Source: an uncultured bacterium
GTDB taxonomy: Bacteria; Cyanobacteriota; Vampirovibrionia; Gastranaerophilales; Gastranaerophilaceae
Length of the DNA stretch: 34,223 bases
Direction: 5' to 3'
NCBI GenBank assembly: GCA_947647475.1
Contig: CANSKM010000002.1
Coordinates: 1 to 34,223 of the forward strand
Positions 15,807-23,047 of the stretch are shown here, in pieces. Position 1 is the stretch's first letter. Each line of letters begins with the position of its first letter. The position numbers and the translations under genes are program-made. The notes below the pieces were generated by a model that searched no databases, was not told the DNA's origin, and saw nothing but the letters and a program-made list of their open reading frames with translations.

Positions 15807-18800
15807 ATGGGAAAAGATTTAAGTATAAAAAAGGTTTTAGTAATAGGCTCAGGGCCAATAGTAATCGGCCAGGCGGCGGAATTTGACTATGCCGGAGTGC
15901 AAGCCTGCCGCGCGCTCAAGGAAGAAAATATTGAGGTTGTGCTTGTAAATTCAAACCCCGCAACGATTATGACCGATGAAGATATCGCAGATAAGGTCTA
16001 TTTGGAGCCTTTGACCCTTGAGAGCCTTACTGAAATTATTAAAAAAGAGCGCCCAAACGGCGTCATTGCTTCTCTTGGCGGGCAAACGGGCCTAAACTTA
16101 GCCTGTGAGCTTGATAAAGCAGGGGTTTTAGCCGAATATAACGTTCGTCTTTTGGGGACAAACATTGAATCCATTAAAAAGGCGGAAGATAGGGAAATGT
16201 TTAAAAACCTGATGAATGAAATCGGGGAGCCAATCCCTGATAGCGAAATCGTTTCGACCTATGAAGACGCCAAAAAATTCGCAGAAAAAATCGGTTTTCC
16301 TATAATCATCCGTCCTGCCTTCACTTTGGGAGGCTCAGGGGGCGGCATAGCCAAGAATGAAGAGGAATACGAGGAAATTGTACACTCCGGATTGCAGCAG
16401 TCTCCTATTAACCAAGTGCTTGTGGAAAAGAGCATTGCGGGCTTCAAAGAGGTGGAATACGAGGTAATGAGGGATTCTAACGACACCTGTATTATCATCT
16501 GTAATATGGAAAACATTGACCCGATCGGGATTCACACAGGCGACAGCTTTGTTGTGGCGCCTTCTCAGACCCTTACAAACAATGAATATCAGATGCTAAG
16601 GACTTCTGCGATAAAAATTATTCGTGCTTTGAAAATCGAAGGGGGCTGCAATGTGCAGTATGCTTTGGATACAAAGACAAATCAATATTATGTAATTGAG
16701 GTAAACCCGCGTGTAAGCCGCTCTTCAGCGCTTGCATCAAAGGCAACGGGGTATCCTATCGCAAAAGTGACAACAAAAATCGCCGTAGGGTATGAGTTGT
16801 CTGAGATTAAGAATGCTATAACAGGTAAAACAGTTGCTGCGTTTGAACCTGCGCTAGATTATGTTGTTGTAAAAATTCCAAAATGGCCCTTTGATAAATT
16901 TGCAACAGGGGACAGAATGCTTGGGACCAAAATGAAGGCCACAGGCGAAGTTATGGCAATCGGGCGTACTTTTAAAAACAGTTTCAAAAAGGCCGTAGCA
17001 TCGCTTGAAGACAAGCATACAGGGGTTTTGCATTACAAGTTTGAAAATTTATCAAATGAAGAATTGTTGGAAGACCTTCATATTCAGGATGACAGAAGGA
17101 TTTTCAGGGTTTCTGAAGCCCTAAAGAGGAATTTTGACGTTCAAAAAATCCGCGAAATTACAAAAATTGACCCGTGGTTTATAAACCAAATTAAAGATAT
17201 CGTGGAACTTGAGACTGCGCTTGAAAATACACACCTTGATGAAGAATTATACAAGAAAGCAAAGGGTTTTGGGTATTTAGACTCTGAAATTGCAGCAATA
17301 TCAAAGGTTTCAGAGGATGAGCTCAAAAAATACGACTACCCCGCGGTGTTTAGGATTGTAGACACCTGTGCGGGCGAATTTCACGCCTCAACCCCCTATT
17401 TTTACTCAACTTACGGGGAAGCTTGCGAGCTTGAAGAGTTTAAAAAAGAGCACAGCACAGAAAACCGGGATGCAGAAACCCCAGAGGCCCAAAACAAAGC
17501 GGAAGCCAAGGAAAATACCAAAGGAACGACCAAAACCGGCCCCAAAGAAAACATCCTTGTTTTGGGCTCCGGACCGATTAGAATCGGCCAGGGGATTGAG
17601 TTTGACTACTGTTCGGTGCATGCTTCCAAGGCAATTTTAGAAAACGGGTATGAGTCCGTTATGGTAAATTCAAACCCTGAGACGCTTTCGACCGATTTTG
17701 ACATTGCAAGCCGCCTTTATTTTGAACCGATGAACGCCGAAAACGTGATGAACATTGTAAAAAAAGAGAAGCCGTACGGTGTAATGGTTCAGTTTGGCGG
17801 ACAAACGGCGATTAATTTGGCGCCAAAGCTTGCAAAAGAAGGGGTTAAAATCCTTGGGACCTCTTTAGAGAGTATCGATGCGGTTGAAGACAGAAAAGTT
17901 TTTGAAAAGTTGTTGTCAGAGCTCAACATCCCGCAACCGAAGGGCAGAGGGGTAAGGAGCGCTGCCGAAGCCCTAAGCACGACAAAAGAGCTCGGGTATC
18001 CTGTTTTGGTGCGCCCCTCTTACGTTATAGGGGGCCGCGGAATGCAGGTTGTGTATAACGATGATGAGCTTTTAACATATATTAACGAGGCGCTGAAATT
18101 TTCAGGCGAGCACCCGGTTTTAATTGACCAATATATTGAGGGCCTTGAAGTTGAACTGGATGCAATTTCAGACGGTAAGGACGTCTTAATCCCGGGAATT
18201 TGCGAACATATAGAGCGCGCAGGGGTGCATTCGGGCGATTCTATGAGCATTTACCCCTCAAGAAACATTACAAAATCTCAGGAAAAAAAGCTTGTCGAAT
18301 ATGCTAAAAAAATCGCCAAAAGGGTTAATATCATTGGCTTAATGAACATTCAGTTTATTATAAAAGACGACACGGTTTATGTAATTGAAGTGAACCCGAG
18401 GGCTTCGCGCACGGTGCCCATTATGTCTAAGGTTACGGGCATTCCGATGACAAAAATTGCAATTAATGCGATTTTAGGAAAAAGCGTGAAAAGTCAAGGC
18501 TTTGGGACGGGGCTTTATAAGACAACAAAGCTTGTGTGCGTAAAAATGCCTGTCTTTAGCTTCCAAAAGCTCAACAGGATTGACCCTGCACTTGCGCCCG
18601 AGATGAAATCCACAGGAGAGGTTTTAGGGGTTGATTATTCCTATAAAAAGGCGCTTTTAAAGGCGTTTATCGCAGGCGGGTATAAATTTGGCCAGCGCAA
18701 ACAGAGGGTTTTGGTTTCTTTGAATGACCATTATAAAAAACCTGCATTAAAAATCGTGAAAAAGCTTTATTCACAAGGATTTTTCATTATGGCAACCTGG

Positions 18801-19115
18801 GGAACGCACAAATTCCTTGAAAAAAACGGGGTACCATCTAAGATGATTGAAAAATTTATGGTGGATAAACTCCAAAAACGTATGAAAGAAGGGCGTTTGA
18901 GCTTTGTTTTGAATACGCCTACTTTAGGGAAAAACTCGCAAACTTCAGGTTTCCAGATTAGGACAATCGCTGAAATGTATGGTATTCCTTGTTTTACAAG
19001 CATTGACACGGCAAGAGCCTATTTAAGTGCGGTTAAAACGTATGATAAGGGCGCAAAGCTAAGCTCTGAAACCATTACAAACTATCGCAAAAAGAAATTC
19101 TTTGGAATATTTTAA
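15807..19115 (+). CDS. carB: carbamoyl-phosphate synthase large subunit
   Basis: A 1102-residue ATP-dependent synthetase with two homologous ATP-grasp halves. The first (residues ~1-400, starting VLVIGSGPIVIGQAAEFDYAG) activates bicarbonate and the second (from ~residue 580, ILVLGSGPIRIGQGIEFDY) phosphorylates carbamate. An oligomerisation domain lies between them and an MGS-like allosteric domain occupies the last ~140 residues (VLVSLNDHYKK to the end). Residues ~550-579 are a low-complexity Glu/Lys/Thr/Ala-rich linker that lengthens the usual short junction by about 30 residues. A ribosome site (AGGGAATTTAAA) precedes the start. A strong terminator follows, closing the operon. Confidence 0.97.
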   Translation: MGKDLSIKKVLVIGSGPIVIGQAAEFDYAGVQACRALKEENIEVVLVNSNPATIMTDEDIADKVYLEPLTLESLTEIIKKERPNGVIASLGGQTGLNLACELDKAGVLAEYNVRLLGTNIESIKKAEDREMFKNLMNEIGEPIPDSEIVSTYEDAKKFAEKIGFPIIIRPAFTLGGSGGGIAKNEEEYEEIVHSGLQQSPINQVLVEKSIAGFKEVEYEVMRDSNDTCIIICNMENIDPIGIHTGDSFVVAPSQTLTNNEYQMLRTSAIKIIRALKIEGGCNVQYALDTKTNQYYVIEVNPRVSRSSALASKATGYPIAKVTTKIAVGYELSEIKNAITGKTVAAFEPALDYVVVKIPKWPFDKFATGDRMLGTKMKATGEVMAIGRTFKNSFKKAVASLEDKHTGVLHYKFENLSNEELLEDLHIQDDRRIFRVSEALKRNFDVQKIREITKIDPWFINQIKDIVELETALENTHLDEELYKKAKGFGYLDSEIAAISKVSEDELKKYDYPAVFRIVDTCAGEFHASTPYFYSTYGEACELEEFKKEHSTENRDAETPEAQNKAEAKENTKGTTKTGPKENILVLGSGPIRIGQGIEFDYCSVHASKAILENGYESVMVNSNPETLSTDFDIASRLYFEPMNAENVMNIVKKEKPYGVMVQFGGQTAINLAPKLAKEGVKILGTSLESIDAVEDRKVFEKLLSELNIPQPKGRGVRSAAEALSTTKELGYPVLVRPSYVIGGRGMQVVYNDDELLTYINEALKFSGEHPVLIDQYIEGLEVELDAISDGKDVLIPGICEHIERAGVHSGDSMSIYPSRNITKSQEKKLVEYAKKIAKRVNIIGLMNIQFIIKDDTVYVIEVNPRASRTVPIMSKVTGIPMTKIAINAILGKSVKSQGFGTGLYKTTKLVCVKMPVFSFQKLNRIDPALAPEMKSTGEVLGVDYSYKKALLKAFIAGGYKFGQRKQRVLVSLNDHYKKPALKIVKKLYSQGFFIMATWGTHKFLEKNGVPSKMIEKFMVDKLQKRMKEGRLSFVLNTPTLGKNSQTSGFQIRTIAEMYGIPCFTSIDTARAYLSAVKTYDKGAKLSSETITNYRKKKFFGIF

Positions 19116-19136
19116 AGTTTTTGTTATTTTTTTGAA

Positions 19137-19168
19137 GGGCCCGAACGCAGTTTTTCGGGCTCTTTTTT
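19137..19168 (+). terminator. intrinsic terminator after carB
   Basis: Stem GGGCCCGAA (19137-19145) with TTCGGGCTC (19154-19162), one G-U pair, loop CGCAGTTT, then six T (19163-19168). It ends the pyrimidine operon 20 nt after the carB stop. Confidence 0.85.
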
Positions 19169-19242
19169 CCGTTTAAAAAAACAGTTTCGGGCAAATTTTA
19201 TGCTTTATTTATAGGATATTTCACATAAAGGTATTTACTTTT

Positions 19243-19271
19243 TTGAAGTCAAAATGTAATATTGTTAGTAT
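19243..19271 (+). promoter_or_regulatory. promoter of pilT
   Basis: TTGAAG (19243-19248), 17-bp spacer, TAGTAT (19266-19271). The predicted start near 19278 leaves a ~23-nt leader with GGAG at 19285-19288 before ATG 19301. Confidence 0.5.
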
Positions 19272-19300
19272 ATTAAGTTATTTTGGAGCAATTTTATCTT

Positions 19301-20404
19301 ATGTTAATTGAAGAAGTTTTAGAGCTTACGGTACAAAAAGGTGCATCCGACTTGCACATTTCTGCCGACCTGCCGCCTGTTTTGCGTATTGACGGCGAGC
19401 TCATAAGGACAAACCTCCCTGTTTTAACAGGCGATGACATTGAAACAATCGTTTTCCCGATTTTAACAAACGAACAGAGAAGACACCTGGAACAGCACTG
19501 GGAGCTTGACTTTGGTTATGGCTTACACGGTGTTGGCCGTTTCAGGGTAAACGTTTATAAAGACAAAGGCAACTATGCCGCAGCATTCAGAACGATTAAC
19601 TCAGAACCCCCGACATTTGAAGATTTGGGGCTTCCCGATATCGTTAAAAGAATTGCAAATAAACCAAGGGGTTTGATTTTGGTAACGGGGCCTACAGGTT
19701 CAGGTAAATCAACCACTTTGGCTGCGATGATTGATTATATCAACGCAACAAGAACAGAACACATTCTTACAATCGAAGACCCGATAGAATTTATTCACCC
19801 TTCAAAAAAATCTATCGTTCACCAAAGGGAACTCGGGCAGGATACACGTTCAACCGCAAACGCCCTGAAATCAGCCCTTCGTGAAGACCCTGATATTATT
19901 CTAATCGGTGAGATGAGAGACCTTGAAACCATCTCTCTTGCCCTAACTGCAGCAGAAACAGGCCACTTGGTTATGGGAACATTGCACACCTCATCAGCTT
20001 CCCAGACAATTGACCGTATCATAGACGTATTCCCGCAAGGCCAGCAGCAGCAAATCAGGTTGCAATTATCAACCAGCTTGGTTGCGGTATTCTCTCAAAC
20101 ATTGTTGCCGAAACTTTCTGAAGACGGCTTCACCAAAAAAGGCCGTGTGATGGCACAGGAAATCATGGTTGTAAACAACGCGATTGCAAACTTAATTCGT
20201 GAACAAAAATCTGCTCAGATTTATTCAGCTATTCAAACAGGTGCGGGTGCCGGTATGCAAACCCTTGATATGGCGCTTCGCGACTTATTCAAGATGAATT
20301 TAATCGACCAACAGGATGCAATTGCAAAATCACAACACCCTGAAGAATTAAAGAGAATGCTCGGTATTCAAACAGGCGCTGCCGCAAGAACTTTCGGCAT
20401 GTAA
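19301..20404 (+). CDS. pilT: type IV pilus retraction ATPase PilT
   Basis: A 367-residue hexameric secretion ATPase that depolymerises type IV pili and drives twitching. The N-terminal PAS-like domain (GASDLHISADLPPVLRIDGEL) is followed by the RecA-like core: Walker A GPTGSGKS (residues 130-137), Asp box ILTIEDPIEF, Walker B DIILIGEMRD, and His box HLVMGTLHTSSA. The C-terminal part includes the PilT-type region with NLIREQKSAQIYSAIQTG. The start ATG 19301 (MLIEEVLEL) has TTGGAGC upstream; an in-frame TTG at 19283 overlaps that ribosome site and is rejected. It stands alone with its own promoter and terminator; no other pilus gene is in the window. Codon choice suggests solid expression. Confidence 0.94.
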   Translation: MLIEEVLELTVQKGASDLHISADLPPVLRIDGELIRTNLPVLTGDDIETIVFPILTNEQRRHLEQHWELDFGYGLHGVGRFRVNVYKDKGNYAAAFRTINSEPPTFEDLGLPDIVKRIANKPRGLILVTGPTGSGKSTTLAAMIDYINATRTEHILTIEDPIEFIHPSKKSIVHQRELGQDTRSTANALKSALREDPDIILIGEMRDLETISLALTAAETGHLVMGTLHTSSASQTIDRIIDVFPQGQQQQIRLQLSTSLVAVFSQTLLPKLSEDGFTKKGRVMAQEIMVVNNAIANLIREQKSAQIYSAIQTGAGAGMQTLDMALRDLFKMNLIDQQDAIAKSQHPEELKRMLGIQTGAAARTFGM

Positions 20405-20434
20405 GATTTTTGCATAAGGTAAATTATAAATATC

Positions 20435-20466
20435 AAACCTCCTAAAGTTTTTTTAGGAGGTTTTTT
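20435..20466 (+). terminator. intrinsic terminator after pilT
   Basis: A perfect 12-bp stem AAACCTCCTAAA (20435-20446) with TTTAGGAGGTTT (20452-20463), loop GTTTT, and a T run to 20466. Confidence 0.9.
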
Positions 20467-20489
20467 GTAACACCGTAGTTGTAAGCGTT

Positions 20490-20564
20490 GCTGAAATTCA
20501 ACTGTTAGTCACCCGTCATTGCAAACCTTGGGCTGAAATTCACCCAATGGTCACCCGTCATTGC
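20490..20564. repeat. two 33-nt direct repeats with a 42-nt period
   Basis: Copies at 20490-20522 and 20532-20564 share GCTGAAATTCA at the left and TCACCCGTCATTGC at the right, differing only in eight central bases. Each copy can form a hairpin over the same CTGAAATT core, but with different stems: GTTG/CAAC (20487-20490 with 20499-20502) in the first and TTGGG/CCCAA (20528-20532 with 20543-20547) in the second. No ORF covers this region. Confidence 0.7.
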
Positions 20565-20597
20565 GAGGGAAGCGACAGCGTACCGAAGCAATCCAGG
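20556..20597. repeat. dispersed 'CGTCATTGCGAGG' type repeat
   Basis: The stretch begins CGTCATTGCGAGGGAAGCGA and ends CGAAGCAATCCAGG, with ATTGC/GCAAT as inverted ends. I recognise this consensus as an intergenic repeat found in many unrelated bacterial genomes. It lies immediately upstream of the 204-bp inverted-repeat element and overlaps the end of the second direct repeat. Confidence 0.65.
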
Positions 20598-20636
20598 AAC
20601 CAACGCCGCTGAAAAAACTTTTTCTACCATAGTTCC

Positions 20637-20840
20637 GCCTTCTTAAATATATTTTTTATACCGGGCCTGCAACGGTCAAAGAGCTATTAAGCTCATCCCA
20701 ATCGTACGACTTTGGTGCTCACAAACTCACCGATGTTTCAAGCTAAGGAAACATCGGCTCAAACATACTCGCTTTATATGTTCACTAAAACCTTCTAAGA
20801 TTGTTTACGCTAACGATATAAAAAATATATTTAAGAAGGC
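20637..20840. mobile_element. MITE-like element with perfect 24-bp terminal inverted repeats
   Basis: The left end 20637-20660 (starts GCCTTCTTAAATATA) is the exact reverse complement of the right end 20817-20840. The 156-nt interior has three further hairpins: GAGCT/AGCTC (20681-20694), CCGATGTTTC/GAAACATCGG (20730-20757) and AACATA/TATGTT (20762-20782). It has no ORF of note. TCC flanks both sides (20634-20636 and 20841-20843), a possible 3-bp target duplication. The layout fits a non-autonomous miniature transposon; a structured RNA is the alternative. Confidence 0.55.
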
Positions 20841-20900
20841 TCCACAGGCTCACCATTAATTGAACAATAAAAAATCATACAAGCAATAATCAACATTTTG

Positions 20901-20929
20901 TTGAACATTATTTAAAAAAAGACTATAAT
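20901..20929 (+). promoter_or_regulatory. promoter placed for leaderless expression of the small membrane protein pair
   Basis: TTGAAC (20901-20906), 17-bp spacer, perfect TATAAT (20924-20929), 7 nt, then ATG 20937. No Shine-Dalgarno precedes this ATG. The geometry is identical to that upstream of the gene at 850. Confidence 0.6.
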
Positions 20930-20936
20930 AATTTCT

Positions 20937-21167
20937 ATGGATGAAAAAGAAAAAGCAGAAATAACAGAGCTCACCGCGCTAAGAGGCCATTATTATTCAA
21001 CAATACTTTTAATATCAAGCGGCCTTGCGGGTCTTTTGTTTGCAAATATAGAAATGTGGAAAATTGTATTGCTTGCAGCTGCAGGCATATATTTTAACAT
21101 TGTTTACATATTAAAGTTTACAAATGTTGACAGCAGAATTAAAGCATTAATAAGAAGGAGGAAATAG
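20937..21167 (+). CDS. small two-span membrane protein of unknown function
   Basis: A 76-residue protein. The N-terminus is charged (MDEKEKAEITELTALRGHYY). Two hydrophobic helices follow (about residues 20-36 and 41-60) with a tight NIEMWK turn between them. The C-terminus is strongly basic (RIKALIRRRK), which predicts both ends in the cytoplasm. I recognise no family. It is expressed from a well-formed promoter, probably as a leaderless message, and is followed after 3 nt by a second small membrane protein with a very strong ribosome site, so the two probably work together. Codon pattern and the promoter support it as a real gene. Confidence 0.6.
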   Translation: MDEKEKAEITELTALRGHYYSTILLISSGLAGLLFANIEMWKIVLLAAAGIYFNIVYILKFTNVDSRIKALIRRRK

Positions 21168-21170
21168 TCC

Positions 21171-21302
21171 ATGGAAACTGCGGATTGGAATTTTATAATA
21201 TGTTATGTAGCTGTGCTTATTGTTGCCGCGGTGTTAACTTGGGCGCTTAAACCCTTTGATGATCTTAAAGAAATATTAAAGCACAACAAAGGCGAAAATT
21301 AG
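21171..21302 (+). CDS. 43-residue single-span membrane protein
   Basis: The product reads METADWNFIICYVAVLIV, continues with a hydrophobic segment to about residue 27, then a soluble tail KPFDDLKEILKHNKGEN. It has one membrane helix with a short periplasmic or cytoplasmic start. The start ATG 21171 is preceded by AAGGAGG with a 9-nt gap, the strongest Shine-Dalgarno in this neighbourhood, and lies 3 nt after the previous stop. It is below usual ORF length limits. I recognise no family. The pairing with the upstream two-span protein suggests a small membrane complex; this is inference. Confidence 0.55.
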   Translation: METADWNFIICYVAVLIVAAVLTWALKPFDDLKEILKHNKGEN

Positions 21303-21426
21303 CTTTTCCCCGCAACAATCAAGCTTTAAACCATTTTGTAAATAAATGTAACAAATAACTTCAAATTCCTAATGTTTTTGGGGGAGTATGCCGATAAAAA
21401 TAACATAAGGAACAATGGAGAAGACA

Positions 21427-21924
21427 ATGAGCATCAATGGTTTAACAGCAAAATATAACGGAATCGACGTTGCAAACGTTGCAAAAGTTACATCCGACAT
21501 TTTCACATCCTTGGAAAACAAAACCGTTGATGTATCTAAGGTTGATTTAACAAGATTTACAAGAGCTACCCAAGGCGTTGATTTATACTCAAGCAAAGTT
21601 GATTTAGCAACTCAAAGACAAATTGCAATGACAAATGCAGGTCTTCTTGATGCTACTTCAAACCTTTCATCTGTTCAGGCTTTAAATGCTCAAGCAGCAG
21701 CTCAAATTTATAACCCAAACACAGTTGCAAAAAATGTTGAAGGCAAACTTCACGTTAATGCAAACGCTGAAATGGAAACAGTTCACGCTTTCGGTGAATT
21801 AAGCACTTCATTAAACGTTTTTGAAACACAAAAAGACAAAAAAGGTTCAAACCCTTTCACATTCAGCCAATCAAACGGTGAAGAACAGAAAGAAGAAAAA
21901 CAACCTTTGAACCTTGTAGCATAA
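21427..21924 (+). CDS. uncharacterised, probably abundant soluble protein
   Basis: A 165-residue protein with no signal peptide, membrane helix or cysteine. It is rich in Ala, Asn, Val, Thr and Ser (for example DVANVAKVTSDIFTSLENK and SSVQALNAQAAAQIYNPN). The last ~35 residues are polar and lysine/glutamate-rich (KDKKGSNPFTFSQSNGEEQ). I recognise no family. The start is ATG 21427 (MSINGLTAKY), with GGAGAAGACA in front; the ATG at 21415 overlaps that ribosome site. Codon use is strongly biased to GTT, AAC, CTT and GCA, unlike neighbouring genes, and a strong terminator follows a 126-nt 3' UTR; both suggest a highly expressed gene. A structural or surface-associated role is possible but unsupported. 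Confidence 0.65.
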   Translation: MSINGLTAKYNGIDVANVAKVTSDIFTSLENKTVDVSKVDLTRFTRATQGVDLYSSKVDLATQRQIAMTNAGLLDATSNLSSVQALNAQAAAQIYNPNTVAKNVEGKLHVNANAEMETVHAFGELSTSLNVFETQKDKKGSNPFTFSQSNGEEQKEEKQPLNLVA

Positions 21925-22050
21925 TTTTTTCTACTCCCTCTAATCTTCAATTTAAAAATAAAAGCCCTCTGGGCAAAAAGCCAAAATTCCAATTATTACT
22001 CCTCTTAATCTCAAAAAAACTCCTCCTATTCCCTATTTCTAACTTAATTT
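21925..22050 (+). other. C-rich 3' UTR with repeated CTCC motifs
   Basis: Between the stop of the 165-residue protein and its terminator the sequence holds pyrimidine-rich runs CTACTCCCTCTAATC (21931), TACTCCTCTTAATC (21997) and CTCCTCCTATTCCC (22020), each complementary to Shine-Dalgarno sites. A small GCCC-TCT-GGGC hairpin is at 21964-21974. No ORF is present. It could be an mRNA 3' end that releases an sRNA; this is inference. Confidence 0.4.
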
Positions 22051-22079
22051 AAAACCGCCCTTTAAAGAGCGGTTTTTTT
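22051..22079 (+). terminator. intrinsic terminator after the 165-residue protein gene
   Basis: Stem AAAACCGC (22051-22058) with GCGGTTTT (22069-22076), an inner CTTT/AAAG pairing in the loop, and a T run to 22079. Confidence 0.8.
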
Positions 22080-22124
22080 ATTGCGTGTTTGAAATTTGAT
22101 ACTTAAATAAAGAAACGGGCATAA

Positions 22125-22154
22125 TTGCAAATGTTAACTTTTATGTGATAGAAT
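22125..22154 (+). promoter_or_regulatory. promoter of the pyrF2-ald-proB-proA operon (extended -10)
   Basis: TTGCAA (22125-22130), 18-bp spacer, TAGAAT (22149-22154) preceded by TGA, giving an extended TGn -10. The leader of about 60 nt starts with AGGGT...ACCCT, which can form a small hairpin. Confidence 0.5.
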
Positions 22155-22221
22155 AGGGTACCAACTAAAATTAAACCCTGAAAAATTAAATTGATTTAAA
22201 AGTTTGAAAAAGGCGTTTTAG

Positions 22222-22989
22222 ATGACAATTGAAAAACCAAAAACCGCAAAAGACCGAATTATCCTTGCATTAGACGTTGATGATTTTGATGAAGCAAAAA
22301 ACCTCGTTATGGAATTAAAAGATTATGCAGGCTATTTTAAAGTGGGCCTGCAATTATACACTTCATGCGGGTTTGAAGTTATAAAAATGATTAACGGGCT
22401 TGGCGCAAAAGTGTTCTTCGACGGCAAATTCCACGATATTCCAAACACCGTTGCAAGGGCTTCGGCAAACCTTGTGAAAAACGATGTAAGCCTTTTTGAT
22501 GTACATATTAAAGGCGGCTCCAAAATGCTTACAACGACAGTAAAACTTGCGCAGGAAACCGCAAAAAAATACGGTAAAGAAATCCCTTCAATCCTTGGTG
22601 TAACGCTATTATCAAGCTTTGGGCAAAAAACTTTAACCCAGGAATTGAATGTAAATATGAACATTGACGATTACGTTGACGGCCTTGCAAAAATGGCAAA
22701 AGATGCAGGCCTGGATGGCGTTGTAGCATCGGCTTCAGAGGCTCCTGCCATAAGAAAAGAATGCGGCGAAGATTTTATAATTGTTTGTCCTGCAATCCGC
22801 CCGACCTGGAGCGTTGTAAACGACCAGGTAAGGGTTGTAACTCCAACGGATGCAATACATTCAGGGGTTGATTATATGGTAGTTGGGCGCCCTGTAATTT
22901 GTGCGGAAAACAAGGTGGATGCGATAAAACTTATAATTGATGAAATCGAAGAAGCGCTTGAAACGCAGCCTGTGGGCACAAGAGCCTGA
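22222..22989 (+). CDS. pyrF: second orotidine 5'-phosphate decarboxylase-like protein
   Basis: A 255-residue paralogue of the operon-encoded PyrF. The barrel motifs are kept: LALDVDDFDEAKNLV, KVGLQLYTSCG, FFDGKFHDIPNT (Asp-x-Lys-x-x-Asp preserved), CPAIRPTW and NDQVRVVTP. Differences from the operon copy are HDIPNT preceded by DGKF instead of DVKL, DVHIKGG instead of NVHATGG, and AIRP instead of GIRP. All catalytic residues visible to me are present, so decarboxylation of OMP is plausible. Related barrel enzymes (KGPDC/HPS family) use other substrates, but the DIPNT and CPxIRP motifs favour OMP. AAGGCG lies 8 nt before ATG 22222. It heads a transcript with ald, proB and proA. Confidence 0.9.
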   Translation: MTIEKPKTAKDRIILALDVDDFDEAKNLVMELKDYAGYFKVGLQLYTSCGFEVIKMINGLGAKVFFDGKFHDIPNTVARASANLVKNDVSLFDVHIKGGSKMLTTTVKLAQETAKKYGKEIPSILGVTLLSSFGQKTLTQELNVNMNIDDYVDGLAKMAKDAGLDGVVASASEAPAIRKECGEDFIIVCPAIRPTWSVVNDQVRVVTPTDAIHSGVDYMVVGRPVICAENKVDAIKLIIDEIEEALETQPVGTRA

Positions 22990-23047
22990 ATGAACAGGTA
23001 AAAAACTTGAGGCACAGGCATTTAAAAAAATATAAGGAATTTTTTTT

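Noticed and set aside
20490-20597. CRISPR array
   Set aside because: Only two repeat copies, spacing of 9 nt between them and no cas genes; the second copy merges into a dispersed repeat.
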